A stretch of 64,000 nucleotides of DNA, taken from the NCBI RefSeq assembly GCF_000426725.1, contig NZ_AUFX01000009.1:310001-374000 (forward strand). Reading direction: 5' to 3'. The notes below the pieces were generated by a model. It saw only the letters and a list, made by a program, of their open reading frames with translations. It ran no database searches and was not told the DNA's origin. Below are positions 54,291 to 63,243 of this stretch, piece by piece. Within the stretch, counting starts at the first letter, position 1. Every line of letters begins with the position of its first letter. A program made the translations under genes and the position numbers. The DNA comes from Sporocytophaga myxococcoides DSM 11118. GTDB lineage: Bacteria > Bacteroidota > Bacteroidia > Cytophagales > Cytophagaceae.

Positions 54291-55769
54291 ATGAAAAGAC
54301 TTGAAAAACCATTCCAAATAGACATAAGACAAGTTGGATTAGATTTTGAGACACATATATCACAAGCCCAAAATGACCGATTAATATTCTCCGGTGGCTT
54401 TGGTACTGGAAAAACTTATTTCCTCAATGATTTCTTTAATGCGAATGAAGAATATGAGGCTATCCATCTATACCCAGTTAACTATTCGGTAGCATCTAAT
54501 GAAGATATTTTCGAATTAATAAAGTATGATATCATAATTGAATTATTCATCAAAGGAGTCGATATAAAAAAGATCGACTTCAATAAATTCTTAACAGCAC
54601 AATTCTTCGTTCAAAATAAACTTTATGATATAGTTAGCCTTCTTTTGGAAGGTGCCTTCAAGATAAAAAAATCCCTCTTCCCTTTAGGAGAGGTTATCCT
54701 TGAATTAAAAAAGAAGGCTGAGACTTTAAAGAATGAATATGATGTTTATCACAAGGGTGTACAAATTGATGATAGAAAATATTTAGAAAAATATCTAAAC
54801 GATTTCGAGTCTCAGAAAGGTAACATTTATGAAGATGATAGTATTACCGCTCTGATAAGAGAATTAATTACCCAGATTAAATTAGATAGGAAAAAGCAAG
54901 TTGTTCTTGTCATCGATGATTTAGATCGGATAGATCCAGAACACATCTTCCGGTTATTAAATGTATTTTCCGCCCATTTCGAACACAATAATACTTCTAA
55001 TAAATTTGCCTTTGATAAAGTCATCTTTGTCTGTGATATAGAAAATATCAGGAATATTTTTCATGCTAAATATGGCTCGAGTGTAGATTTCTCAGGATAT
55101 ATAGACAAATTCTACAGCAAGGAGATATTTAACTTTGATAATTCCATAGAAGTAGCAAAACGCATCACAAACATCTTTAGCACTATTGAAGTAGACGAAA
55201 AATATAAGGGGACATTTGATTTAAGGGATTTAAATAAACGTATCACTAATGAAATCGGCTATATCATACAAGGCATGATTAAGGTCAATGCTCTGAATTT
55301 AAGATCTCTAATTAAACTGAGAAATAATCTGTATATTATTAGATTTTATGAGATCAAAATCCAAGGTAGAATTAAGCAGAACTGGAATTTTAATATCATT
55401 TTGATCTTTAATTTTTTGAGATTTGTCTTTGGTAATGATAGTGGTTTAGCCAATGCTTTAAAACGATGTGCGCAATTCAACCCCACTGACATATATGATC
55501 GATTTGACAACGATAATACTGACAAATTAGGAAACTTAATTCCAATATTGGACCCTTCGTTCTTTATTGAAAGAATGGACGGCGCCTCTTCTAAATACTA
55601 TGATCCTACATGCGATATAAACATATCCTTTAAAGTAGAAACCTTCGGAACTATGAGAGATGGAATATGGGGATCAGTTTCACACGTTGATTTCCCTGAA
55701 CGAATTAGATACTTTGTGTTGCTGGAAAAAACATATCAAGAAGCACTTAAAGCCGGTCTGTTAAAATAG
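54291..55769 (+). CDS. KAP family P-loop NTPase
   Basis: 492 residues. Walker A is FSGGFGTGKTYFL (~33-45), Walker B is VVLVIDDLDRIDPEHI (Asp209/Asp210), and FVCDIENIRNIFHAKYGSSV is the KAP-type sensor region. The C-terminal third is unrecognised. No membrane helices are obvious, unlike many KAP proteins, so it may be a soluble regulator. KAP NTPases are frequent in anti-phage operons. It is the first gene of a tight plus-strand run with the three genes that follow (gaps 25, 42 and 83 bp). Confidence 0.88.
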   Translation: MKRLEKPFQIDIRQVGLDFETHISQAQNDRLIFSGGFGTGKTYFLNDFFNANEEYEAIHLYPVNYSVASNEDIFELIKYDIIIELFIKGVDIKKIDFNKFLTAQFFVQNKLYDIVSLLLEGAFKIKKSLFPLGEVILELKKKAETLKNEYDVYHKGVQIDDRKYLEKYLNDFESQKGNIYEDDSITALIRELITQIKLDRKKQVVLVIDDLDRIDPEHIFRLLNVFSAHFEHNNTSNKFAFDKVIFVCDIENIRNIFHAKYGSSVDFSGYIDKFYSKEIFNFDNSIEVAKRITNIFSTIEVDEKYKGTFDLRDLNKRITNEIGYIIQGMIKVNALNLRSLIKLRNNLYIIRFYEIKIQGRIKQNWNFNIILIFNFLRFVFGNDSGLANALKRCAQFNPTDIYDRFDNDNTDKLGNLIPILDPSFFIERMDGASSKYYDPTCDINISFKVETFGTMRDGIWGSVSHVDFPERIRYFVLLEKTYQEALKAGLLK

Positions 55770-55794
55770 GTACATGAGTGTATAATGGAATTAT

Positions 55795-56652
55795 ATGAGT
55801 TTACCCAGAAACCATCACTACGTCTCTCAATGTCAGATTAAAAATTTTTTCAACCAGAAAGAAGGTAAAATCTATTTATATGATAAAGAAACAAATAACT
55901 TCTTTCATAAGACAACCACTAAAACTGTTTTTAGTGAAACTGATGCCAATTCAAAATTTGAGAACGGTTTAATTGATCATGGCTCACTTGAAATTGATTT
56001 AAAAAGGAACTTTGAGGATGACTTTACTTTCTGTATTAATGAAATACATGATGCTGTAGTAAAAAACAATCAAGTATTCACTCAAAAACTTTATCAGTCT
56101 TTAATAATATTAACTAAGTATGGAATAATTGGAGAAATTAGGCATCCCAAATTTAAGGCTCAATCAGACCAAATTATTGGTAACATATTTAAAGAAATAG
56201 CATCTCATGCAACTCCTGAATTGAAAAAACAATTTAAGGATCTCGATAATTTAATGTCTCAGACCAAATATTCTAACAACGTCATTTATTCTGAATTTGC
56301 CGACGAAGTCCTATCTAAAATGGGTGAGATTTTTTTTCACATTTATTATATCCAAGATGAAGGCCTTTTCATTCTTCCAGATCGTTCTTCCTATTCACAC
56401 CGTGCAAAAATAAACGAATACTTTAACCCTGATGTCAGAGAAATCGCTATCGTTGATATCCCATTGTCAAGTAAGATTTTTTTACATGCAAAATCAAAAA
56501 AAATGCAAGACGGTAGTGATAAGATTATTTTATTGACTCGTCAGAACAAAGATTTTATAGATAAAGTCAATATTAGCGTACTTCAAATAGCCAATAAACA
56601 AGTTGCTTGTGAATCAGGAGAATATTTAAAAGAATTAGTTAAATTATTATAA
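55795..56652 (+). CDS. DUF4238 family protein
   Basis: 285 residues. The family start is clear: PRNHHYVSQCQIKNFFNQKE then KIYLYDKETNNFF and TVFSETD. DUF4238 proteins are of unknown function and widely found in defence-like or mobile regions; the conserved His pair near the N-terminus could be a metal or active site. ATG 55795 follows the KAP gene by 25 bp. Confidence 0.87.
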   Translation: MSLPRNHHYVSQCQIKNFFNQKEGKIYLYDKETNNFFHKTTTKTVFSETDANSKFENGLIDHGSLEIDLKRNFEDDFTFCINEIHDAVVKNNQVFTQKLYQSLIILTKYGIIGEIRHPKFKAQSDQIIGNIFKEIASHATPELKKQFKDLDNLMSQTKYSNNVIYSEFADEVLSKMGEIFFHIYYIQDEGLFILPDRSSYSHRAKINEYFNPDVREIAIVDIPLSSKIFLHAKSKKMQDGSDKIILLTRQNKDFIDKVNISVLQIANKQVACESGEYLKELVKLL

Positions 56653-56654
56653 TC

Positions 56655-56681
56655 CTATTTCGCCGGAATAGCCAATAACTA
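56655..56681. repeat. Internal copy of the CTATTCCGG boundary motif
   Basis: CCTATTTCGCCGGAATAG with flanks resembling the two boundary repeats at 42524 and 60437. It lies between the DUF4238 gene and the 629-aa gene. The shared core is CTATTCCGG(T/C)GA in the opposite reading. Confidence 0.5.
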
Positions 56682-56694
56682 TAATTTAAAAATA

Positions 56695-58584
56695 ATGACA
56701 CAAGAATATAACAGCATGAGTGATATCAAAATTTCTCCAAAATACATTGACTATGGTGAAAGAACTGCTTATGATATGTTTAGAATTAATAATCCTGATA
56801 TCGATTGTGAATGCTTATATTCTGAGGGCGACTCCTATTACATTTACTGTCCTCAAATTAAAGATGATCTTGAACTACAAAAACTTAACGAATATATTGA
56901 CGATCATCGTCAAATTGGATCTCATATATCAGTTAGAAATTTCAAACCTGAAGGCGTAGTTCAAATTAAAGAACGTAATCTTACCGAAATAAATACTCTT
57001 ACAGGGGCGAATCGAACTAAATATGATTTATTGAACGAGATACATTTAGAAGTTAAAAGTATAATCAAGAATTATAAATTAATACATAATCATCTTGAAG
57101 TTAAACTATTTATTACTTCCTCAATCAATGAGGAAGAAATTGCTAAACTTCAAGATGTTTCCAATCGAATATTTATTAGAATTACTATCAGTAAAGTAGA
57201 TAGTTTAGATAGCATTAAAGAAGAAGATCCGGGGGAACCATTCTTGGGTGGGTTAATTTTAAGTAGGTTTAATTCAAATGGCTTTTCTGAAAGAGTAAAA
57301 AGCATATGGGAAGAAGATGAAGATTTTTGGATGGAGAATAGAGAGAAATTATTCTCGGAATCGGTAGATAAAACTATATTCACACCAAATCAATGGAATA
57401 ATAAAAAATCAAAATGTTTTATTGACTGCACGGTTTCACCGCCACCCTGTAAACTTATTAACTTATTAACTTTATATGACCAAGTATATGTTGTTGCACC
57501 GATCGCCGATTCTTATGATTCTTTCTTAAAAAGTTTTAACGTATCCAATCCTGAGTTATTAGAGTTATCTAATTTAAGTAAATTAAAATTTATTTTTCCA
57601 CAAAATTTAAAACGCTATCCAAACTTCTTACTTGAAGGATTATCTGAAATTAATAACACCACTCTGCTCTCAAGAAGACTTGCTGCAATTTCCGTTTCTG
57701 ATTTAAGAATGAGAAATCCACTTTTTTTTCCTAATATGTCAATTCAGGAAAGACAATTGGCGATTCGTGACTTAAAAAGCATAGTGAATAAAGCATCTAA
57801 AGTTGAATTAAAATTAGTTGACTTTTTATTGTTTGATATCTCACAACGGTGGTATATGTATCCTGAAATAATAGGTTCGGATGGTGCATTAGGTATACGT
57901 CACTTTGGTTTAAGTAGAAGTATTTCAAAAACAATTAGGCTTGACGATATGCAAACCATTTCTCTTGATTTAATTACTCAAATGGTTGAATGGTGTGGTG
58001 CATTAGATTGTCATTTAATCCCTAATAATCATTCCAAAGTTTCACTTGAGCCTGCATACAAACTTGTTGCCAATATATACACCGGTATGCCGGATACAAA
58101 TTGGGTACCTAAGAATTTTGATTACTCAAACTTCGCAGTAAGTAAAATTTTAAGTGTTGATAGCGAAATCCCAATTGTTGATTTTGTTTCGTCATTTAAT
58201 AGTCCTGATATTAATTTATTTAGAGAATTTATACATGGATTAGTCTATCATAAAAAAAGTATTGATGAAGTTGAATCATCAATTTCTGGGTTTAATTTTT
58301 TAATTAAGAGTTATGAGGATAGCAAAAAAAGTTTAAATGAATGGGATATATCAGGTTTTATTATTGATTTAGTTACAAATCCTTTGAATGTAGTTTTATC
58401 TTCATGGGTTATTAATAGGCTAGGATATTTAATTGAAAAATATTCCCCTAAGAACTCATCTTTGCAAAAATACCTTGATCAAATTGAAAGTATGAAAACA
58501 GGTGCTTCTTTGCCCAGTGCTGTATTGGTTTCAAGAATGAGAAATCAATTGGCAGATACGTGGAAAACTCAAAAATTTAAATAG
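56695..58584 (+). CDS. Large hypothetical protein, 629 aa, in a conflict-type operon
   Basis: Soluble, mixed alpha/beta, no signal peptide. Recognisable pieces are few: LFITSSINEEEIAKLQDVSN, KSKCFIDCTVSPPPCKLINL (Cys pair near 245-255), LYDQVYVVAPIADSYDSFLK, and a helical C-terminus. No catalytic motif could be assigned. Its place between DUF4238 and the HEPN-like gene suggests a shared system. MTQEYN at 56695 is taken as start; the Met eight residues later is possible. Confidence 0.7.
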   Translation: MTQEYNSMSDIKISPKYIDYGERTAYDMFRINNPDIDCECLYSEGDSYYIYCPQIKDDLELQKLNEYIDDHRQIGSHISVRNFKPEGVVQIKERNLTEINTLTGANRTKYDLLNEIHLEVKSIIKNYKLIHNHLEVKLFITSSINEEEIAKLQDVSNRIFIRITISKVDSLDSIKEEDPGEPFLGGLILSRFNSNGFSERVKSIWEEDEDFWMENREKLFSESVDKTIFTPNQWNNKKSKCFIDCTVSPPPCKLINLLTLYDQVYVVAPIADSYDSFLKSFNVSNPELLELSNLSKLKFIFPQNLKRYPNFLLEGLSEINNTTLLSRRLAAISVSDLRMRNPLFFPNMSIQERQLAIRDLKSIVNKASKVELKLVDFLLFDISQRWYMYPEIIGSDGALGIRHFGLSRSISKTIRLDDMQTISLDLITQMVEWCGALDCHLIPNNHSKVSLEPAYKLVANIYTGMPDTNWVPKNFDYSNFAVSKILSVDSEIPIVDFVSSFNSPDINLFREFIHGLVYHKKSIDEVESSISGFNFLIKSYEDSKKSLNEWDISGFIIDLVTNPLNVVLSSWVINRLGYLIEKYSPKNSSLQKYLDQIESMKTGASLPSAVLVSRMRNQLADTWKTQKFK

Positions 58585-58667
58585 GGAAAAATAGAGGTTC
58601 GATAAGTTTGGAAATTTCTCTAAAGCAGAGAGTTAAAGAAATTAAATTATCTTAGTATTAATTTTTT

Positions 58668-60431
58668 ATGGCTCGACTTCATGGAATAGTAAACACCGCC
58701 CCCCTGGTTCAAAAAAAGGTTAACTTCTTTGCCGATTACTTTTCTTATATGGTGGAATATATGGGCGAAGAAGAAGGTTTATCATTAGATAATCCTCTTT
58801 CCATAATTGAGAAGGTAATCTTTCAACTTGAAACAAATCTTACTAACTCCGTTCAATACCTTGAAAACTATTTCTCAAATCCTTTTTTGCTTAACACAAA
58901 GTTGATGTCGGAGTATAGTCATTATCCTAATGTTCTTGCATTGATAAATGCCTTCCAATCTCAACCTATCAAAAAGAAACTTGTATGGCTCCAGCAAAAC
59001 AAGACGACCTTCTTATCTAATGCAAAATCCTTACAGAGACAATTGAGTGAAAACATGTTTAAAAAGTCACTAGATGCTGCTATAAGTTATTTAACATGCC
59101 CACATGATATAGACTTTCACATTCAAGATTTCAGAACTCATACCCAAATAATAGTTTCAGAATTATTCTTCTCAGGACGTAATAGAAAAGATTTAGGCAA
59201 GACTTTTGAAAAAATAATAACAAAGGATATTAAGGAATTTCCCTTTCCTAAACACATTAAAAGTAATAGAGATAAAGCCAAATTCATGGCTAATAGATCC
59301 TTAAAAGAACAATTTGAGGGTATCTACAATTTACTTGATCATGATAGAGAAAAGAACACCTTTCTCTTTAGAATTTTTGGGTTAAAAACAGAAGACACAT
59401 TTAAGTTTAAATACAACCATGTAACATTTGTAAGTTCCAATGATACCAGGTTTGATAATTTTAAAAATGCCTCTCGTACCAATTTATTCGCCAATAGTTT
59501 CTTTTCACCTAAGGACTTTATAATTGCATATGTCAAAGTTCAATTTACTATCTCCGAATTAGGAAGGAAAGATGCCTTAAATATTATCAGAGAAGAAATG
59601 AAGTTTTTGCGATCTGCTACTGAAAGTAATTTAACCCTTGATCCCTATTCATATTTAGCAACTCGAAACTTTAAAAATTTTGGAGGATCTTTTGGCAGTA
59701 AAACGAAGGGGGTATTCATAGATAAAGAAAAAATAAGGATCATCAACGATAATCCATTTAAGTTTTTAAGGAAGTATCAAGGTGAGTGCGTTGAAAGATT
59801 TTTAAAATGCGAATCTCTATTTGTCGCAGCAAATGAGTCCGGTAAAACTTCTGACTATTGGCATTATTTAGAAGTTCTAATTCCTAAATCTGAAGATGAT
59901 AAGAAAAGGATTAAAAGCGTACTCTCTCATGCTATATTACTAAATTATATTTCTCTACATGAAAGACATTTGAAAGAGCATCTATACTATTATGTTTTTG
60001 ATATATTTTCAAATAATCATGAAAGCCTTGGTATTACAGAAGAACAAAAGAAATATTATTCTCAATATAAAAATATCAATTTAACAAAACTATCAACTGT
60101 CATTTCACATCCTTTCATTAAACATCTATTATCTGATTGGAAGAATAAAAGAAAAGAAATCGACTATGATTCATTGCAAAAATACTATTATTCAATATTG
60201 ACAGAAGCATATGAAATTAGAAATGGTTATATCCACGAAGGTATTAACAATGAAAAGTCTGTACTCAAAATATACTATTCTTTACCAAGGTTGATTGTTA
60301 GGTTCAGATGGGTCATTTTTGCAGAAATTAGAAAACAAAAGTGGAATAACTTCGATGATTTGATTAATAGTATTGAAGAACAAGGAAAGACTTTGCTTCA
60401 AAAAAATAGCCATATAACTAAAATATCATAA
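58668..60431 (+). CDS. HEPN-like protein, 587 aa
   Basis: A long helical protein. Near its end, IRNGYIHEG carries an Arg518-x4-His523 motif in a helical setting, as in Apea-like HEPN ribonucleases (Arg-Asn-x-x-x-His-x-Gly). The rest is unrecognised, with lysine-rich helices and a FVAANESGKTSDYWHYLEVL segment just before the HEPN-like region. HEPN proteins often act as RNases that stop growth on infection. That role is inferred from the motif and from the neighbouring KAP NTPase and DUF4238 genes. Confidence 0.7.
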   Translation: MARLHGIVNTAPLVQKKVNFFADYFSYMVEYMGEEEGLSLDNPLSIIEKVIFQLETNLTNSVQYLENYFSNPFLLNTKLMSEYSHYPNVLALINAFQSQPIKKKLVWLQQNKTTFLSNAKSLQRQLSENMFKKSLDAAISYLTCPHDIDFHIQDFRTHTQIIVSELFFSGRNRKDLGKTFEKIITKDIKEFPFPKHIKSNRDKAKFMANRSLKEQFEGIYNLLDHDREKNTFLFRIFGLKTEDTFKFKYNHVTFVSSNDTRFDNFKNASRTNLFANSFFSPKDFIIAYVKVQFTISELGRKDALNIIREEMKFLRSATESNLTLDPYSYLATRNFKNFGGSFGSKTKGVFIDKEKIRIINDNPFKFLRKYQGECVERFLKCESLFVAANESGKTSDYWHYLEVLIPKSEDDKKRIKSVLSHAILLNYISLHERHLKEHLYYYVFDIFSNNHESLGITEEQKKYYSQYKNINLTKLSTVISHPFIKHLLSDWKNKRKEIDYDSLQKYYYSILTEAYEIRNGYIHEGINNEKSVLKIYYSLPRLIVRFRWVIFAEIRKQKWNNFDDLINSIEEQGKTLLQKNSHITKIS

Positions 60432-60436
60432 AAAAG

Positions 60437-60469
60437 TTACAGTCCTATTCCGGTGAGTAGCCCTAAATT
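60437..60469 (-). repeat. Right boundary inverted repeat of the island
   Basis: Reads GTTACAGTCCTATTCCGGTG then AGTAGCCCTAA. It is the reverse complement of 42524-42555 with about five differences and lies six bases after the last island gene. Confidence 0.75.
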
Positions 60470-60500
60470 ATTTAACAGATTTTTTTTATAATTTACTTTC

Positions 60501-61076
60501 ATGACAACACAGCTCTTTCAAAACATCAATAAAACAGTAAGCCTATCTGAGGAAGAATACGAACAGTTTTATTCTTACACCCAGATAATTAAACTAAAGC
60601 GAAAAGAATTTCTTCTAAGCGAAGGGGATATCTGTAAACATATTTATTTTGTTTCCAAAGGCTGTCTTAGATACTTTTATTTAGTAGATGGACAAGAACA
60701 TACAGGTCAGTTTTTCTTTGAAAACAATTGGTATACTGACTTAGAAAGCTTTCTAACAGGAAAACCGTCACGGCAAAACATAGAAGCATTGGAATCAACA
60801 CAAATAATAACTATCTCAAAAGATTCCCTAGAGAAATTATATATTCTCAATCCCAAGTTTGAAAGATTTGGAAGACTAATGGCCGAACGTGCCTTTATCG
60901 GAATTAAGCAAAGAACTGAAATGCTAACCAACCAGAACGCAGAAGAAAGATATATAAATCTGATTCGTGAAAGACCAAAGGTAATTGAGCGCATACCACA
61001 GCATTACATTGCTTCCTATATCGGAATACAACCTCAATCTCTCAGCAGAATCAGAAAAAAATTAGGCAACTACTGA
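60501..61076 (+). CDS. Crp/Fnr family transcriptional regulator
   Basis: 191 residues. The cyclic-nucleotide-binding fold is present (LLSEGDICKHIYFVSKGCLR, FFFENNWYTDLESFL), followed by a helix-turn-helix (IPQHYIASYIGIQPQSLSRI). It belongs to the short Bacteroidota Crp-like group without obvious Fe-S cysteines. It controls unknown targets, possibly the barrel gene 76 bp downstream. It is the first gene outside the island's right boundary. Confidence 0.9.
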   Translation: MTTQLFQNINKTVSLSEEEYEQFYSYTQIIKLKRKEFLLSEGDICKHIYFVSKGCLRYFYLVDGQEHTGQFFFENNWYTDLESFLTGKPSRQNIEALESTQIITISKDSLEKLYILNPKFERFGRLMAERAFIGIKQRTEMLTNQNAEERYINLIRERPKVIERIPQHYIASYIGIQPQSLSRIRKKLGNY

Positions 61077-61152
61077 TTTCTTAACATAGGTGAATGTTTT
61101 ACGAGTTCCATCCGCTCACTTTTGTAACATTCAATCTAAACCTATAAAAAAA

Positions 61153-61797
61153 ATGAAAAAGTTATTGATCGTTATCAGCCTTATACTCTTCCATTCCCTG
61201 ATATTAAAGGCTCAGAACAAAACAGAAAGAAAACAATTTCCTTATTCAAATAGACTCAGCATTCAAACCGGTTTATTGCAAGACATTCTATTAAACGGCC
61301 AAAACATAGTATTGACATATACTACTCAGAGATGGGTGATTGACTGGAGCCATGGCAACTCCCTGGATTTTAACTCTGGCCATCATTTTAAAAATAATGA
61401 AGGATATAATACACAAAGGCTGGATGTTAAAATGCCTTGGACTACCGGTCCAAGTTTAGGATACAGAATCACTCCATTCTTTAACGTCAGAGCAGAATTT
61501 AAAGCTCACCGCAATAAGTTAATGTATGAAAACACTAACATCTCTATTGTTTCCTATACAACGTACACCGTCGGACTAGGAGCATTTTATTCCTGGTATC
61601 CCTTCAGAAAAAAAGACAACTGGCTTGATGGTATTTGCATTGAACCCGTTATCCGATTCTGGCCAACTGTTGGATCATCCCTCGCAGATAACTATCAATA
61701 TGAAAATAAACACACAGGAGAAAGAGAAACAATAGAACCATATAAACTAGGCTGGCTAGCTAATATAAATATTGGGTATACTTTTGGAGGAAAATAG
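61153..61797 (+). CDS. Putative outer-membrane protein, 214 aa
   Basis: From ATG 61153, MKKLLIVISLILFHSLILKAQ is a signal peptide; the earlier ATG at 61090 gives no signal. The body has amphipathic strands (RLSIQTGLLQDILLNGQNI, WTTGPSLGYRITPFFNVRAE, TYTVGLGAFYSWYPF) ending in NINIGYTFGGK, the aromatic C-terminus of a barrel. Function unknown. A strong terminator follows. Confidence 0.7.
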   Translation: MKKLLIVISLILFHSLILKAQNKTERKQFPYSNRLSIQTGLLQDILLNGQNIVLTYTTQRWVIDWSHGNSLDFNSGHHFKNNEGYNTQRLDVKMPWTTGPSLGYRITPFFNVRAEFKAHRNKLMYENTNISIVSYTTYTVGLGAFYSWYPFRKKDNWLDGICIEPVIRFWPTVGSSLADNYQYENKHTGERETIEPYKLGWLANINIGYTFGGK

Positions 61798-61826
61798 TAT
61801 AACTTTATTTGTAACCAGTTAAATTC

Positions 61827-61862
61827 AAAGTGCCTCTTTATAAAGCATTCAGAGGCACTTTT
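61827..61862 (+). terminator. Terminator after the outer-membrane protein gene
   Basis: AAAGTGCCTCT (61827-61837) pairs with AGAGGCACTT (61851-61860), followed by a T-run. Confidence 0.85.
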
Positions 61863-62080
61863 CATTACTTATAATAAATTATTATAATGGCTTTCCTCCA
61901 TACACTTAAAATATTAAATGCAACTAATAAACTTTGATTTATCTGTAGTTCTTGCGCCCACAAATATTTTAAATAATAAAATATCTAAACCACCTCATTT
62001 ACGGCAACACAATATTCCTCCTCGTATAAAACTACCCTCATCTTTTTTATCTATATTGTAGTACAATAATCCAATCATCA

Positions 62081-63202
62081 ATGAAGTGTTTATATTTTTC
62101 TCTGGTACTTTTATCATTAGCCAGATACGGAACGAGTCAGAATCTAGTGCCCAACCCAGGATTTGAAGAGTTTTTCAAATGCCCCTATACTTTCAATAGT
62201 AACTTTGCAAATAAGAAAATTGCACCACACTGGAATTCCCCCAGCGGGGGTACGCCTGACCTGTACAACAGATGTAGCAAAGGTGAAATGGGCACTCACA
62301 ATATTGCCGGTGTAACAGAGCCATATCAAGGCGATGGTTTCGCAGGATTTATATTATGGGAAGAAGGGATAGGATTCCGTGAATACCTTCAGGTTCGGTT
62401 AACACAACCATTGCAAAAAGGCGAAACCTACATAGTTTCTTTTTGGTACAAAATGTCCACATACTCCCAATTCAGTATAGACAGAATAGGGTTTTCTCTT
62501 CAGGATACTAATACACTATATAAATACACACACAACATTCCGGATGTGACTTATGAGAAAATAAAGGACAAAGCTTTTGATCCGCAATCAGGATCATGGG
62601 AATTGCTTCAAACAGAATACATCGCTAAAGGTGGTGAAACGTATTTGACAATAGGAAATTTCAGCGACAACAAAAAAACTAAGTCATTTAGCTTAGCTAA
62701 TATAAGTAGGCTAGAGCCTTTGTTGAAAACCTCAGCCTATTACTATTTGGACGAGGTAAATTTAAGTCTCAAGAATATAAGAACCCAAGAGGAAGAAACT
62801 GAACAGCTAAGCTCTGACAAAAAATTGATAACGAGTCCAGGAGCCTATGACCTGGATAATGTTCAGTTTGATTATGATAGTGATGTACTTCTGCCCTCTT
62901 CTTATAAAGATCTGGATCTGGTTGTTTATACATTGGAGAAGTACCCTGACTGGATATTAATTATTAATGGATATACAGACAGCAATGGTTCTATGCAGTA
63001 CAATCTTGATTTATCTGCTAAGAGGGCTCTTGCTGTCAAAAAATACCTAACATCAAAAGGCATTACTCCTAAACGGATTCAATGCCATGGTTTAGGTAAA
63101 ACAAAACCTTTAACAATAGGCGATGATGAAGAAAGTCAAAAGAAAAACAGAAGAGTGGAGTTTCTCTTTTTTGAAAATGAAATATCTAGATCTCAGGATT
63201 AA
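62081..63202 (+). CDS. OmpA-family envelope protein with N-terminal carbohydrate-binding-like domain
   Basis: 373 residues with a short signal peptide (LYFSLVLLSLARYGTS). Residues ~22-235 form a jelly-roll of the type seen in Bacteroidota proteins that open with LVPNPGFEEF (CBM-like; PYQGDGFAGFIL, YLQVRLTQPLQKGETYIVSF). Residues ~262-373 are an OmpA peptidoglycan-binding domain: LDNVQFDYDSDVLLPSS, INGYTDSNGSMQYNLDLSAK, RALAVKKYLTSKGI and KKNRRVEFLFFE. It links the outer surface to peptidoglycan. The gene is intact. Confidence 0.9.
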   Translation: MKCLYFSLVLLSLARYGTSQNLVPNPGFEEFFKCPYTFNSNFANKKIAPHWNSPSGGTPDLYNRCSKGEMGTHNIAGVTEPYQGDGFAGFILWEEGIGFREYLQVRLTQPLQKGETYIVSFWYKMSTYSQFSIDRIGFSLQDTNTLYKYTHNIPDVTYEKIKDKAFDPQSGSWELLQTEYIAKGGETYLTIGNFSDNKKTKSFSLANISRLEPLLKTSAYYYLDEVNLSLKNIRTQEEETEQLSSDKKLITSPGAYDLDNVQFDYDSDVLLPSSYKDLDLVVYTLEKYPDWILIINGYTDSNGSMQYNLDLSAKRALAVKKYLTSKGITPKRIQCHGLGKTKPLTIGDDEESQKKNRRVEFLFFENEISRSQD

Positions 63203-63243
63203 AACAATCAATCGATTAATATCGCATAATTAAATCATTCCAT

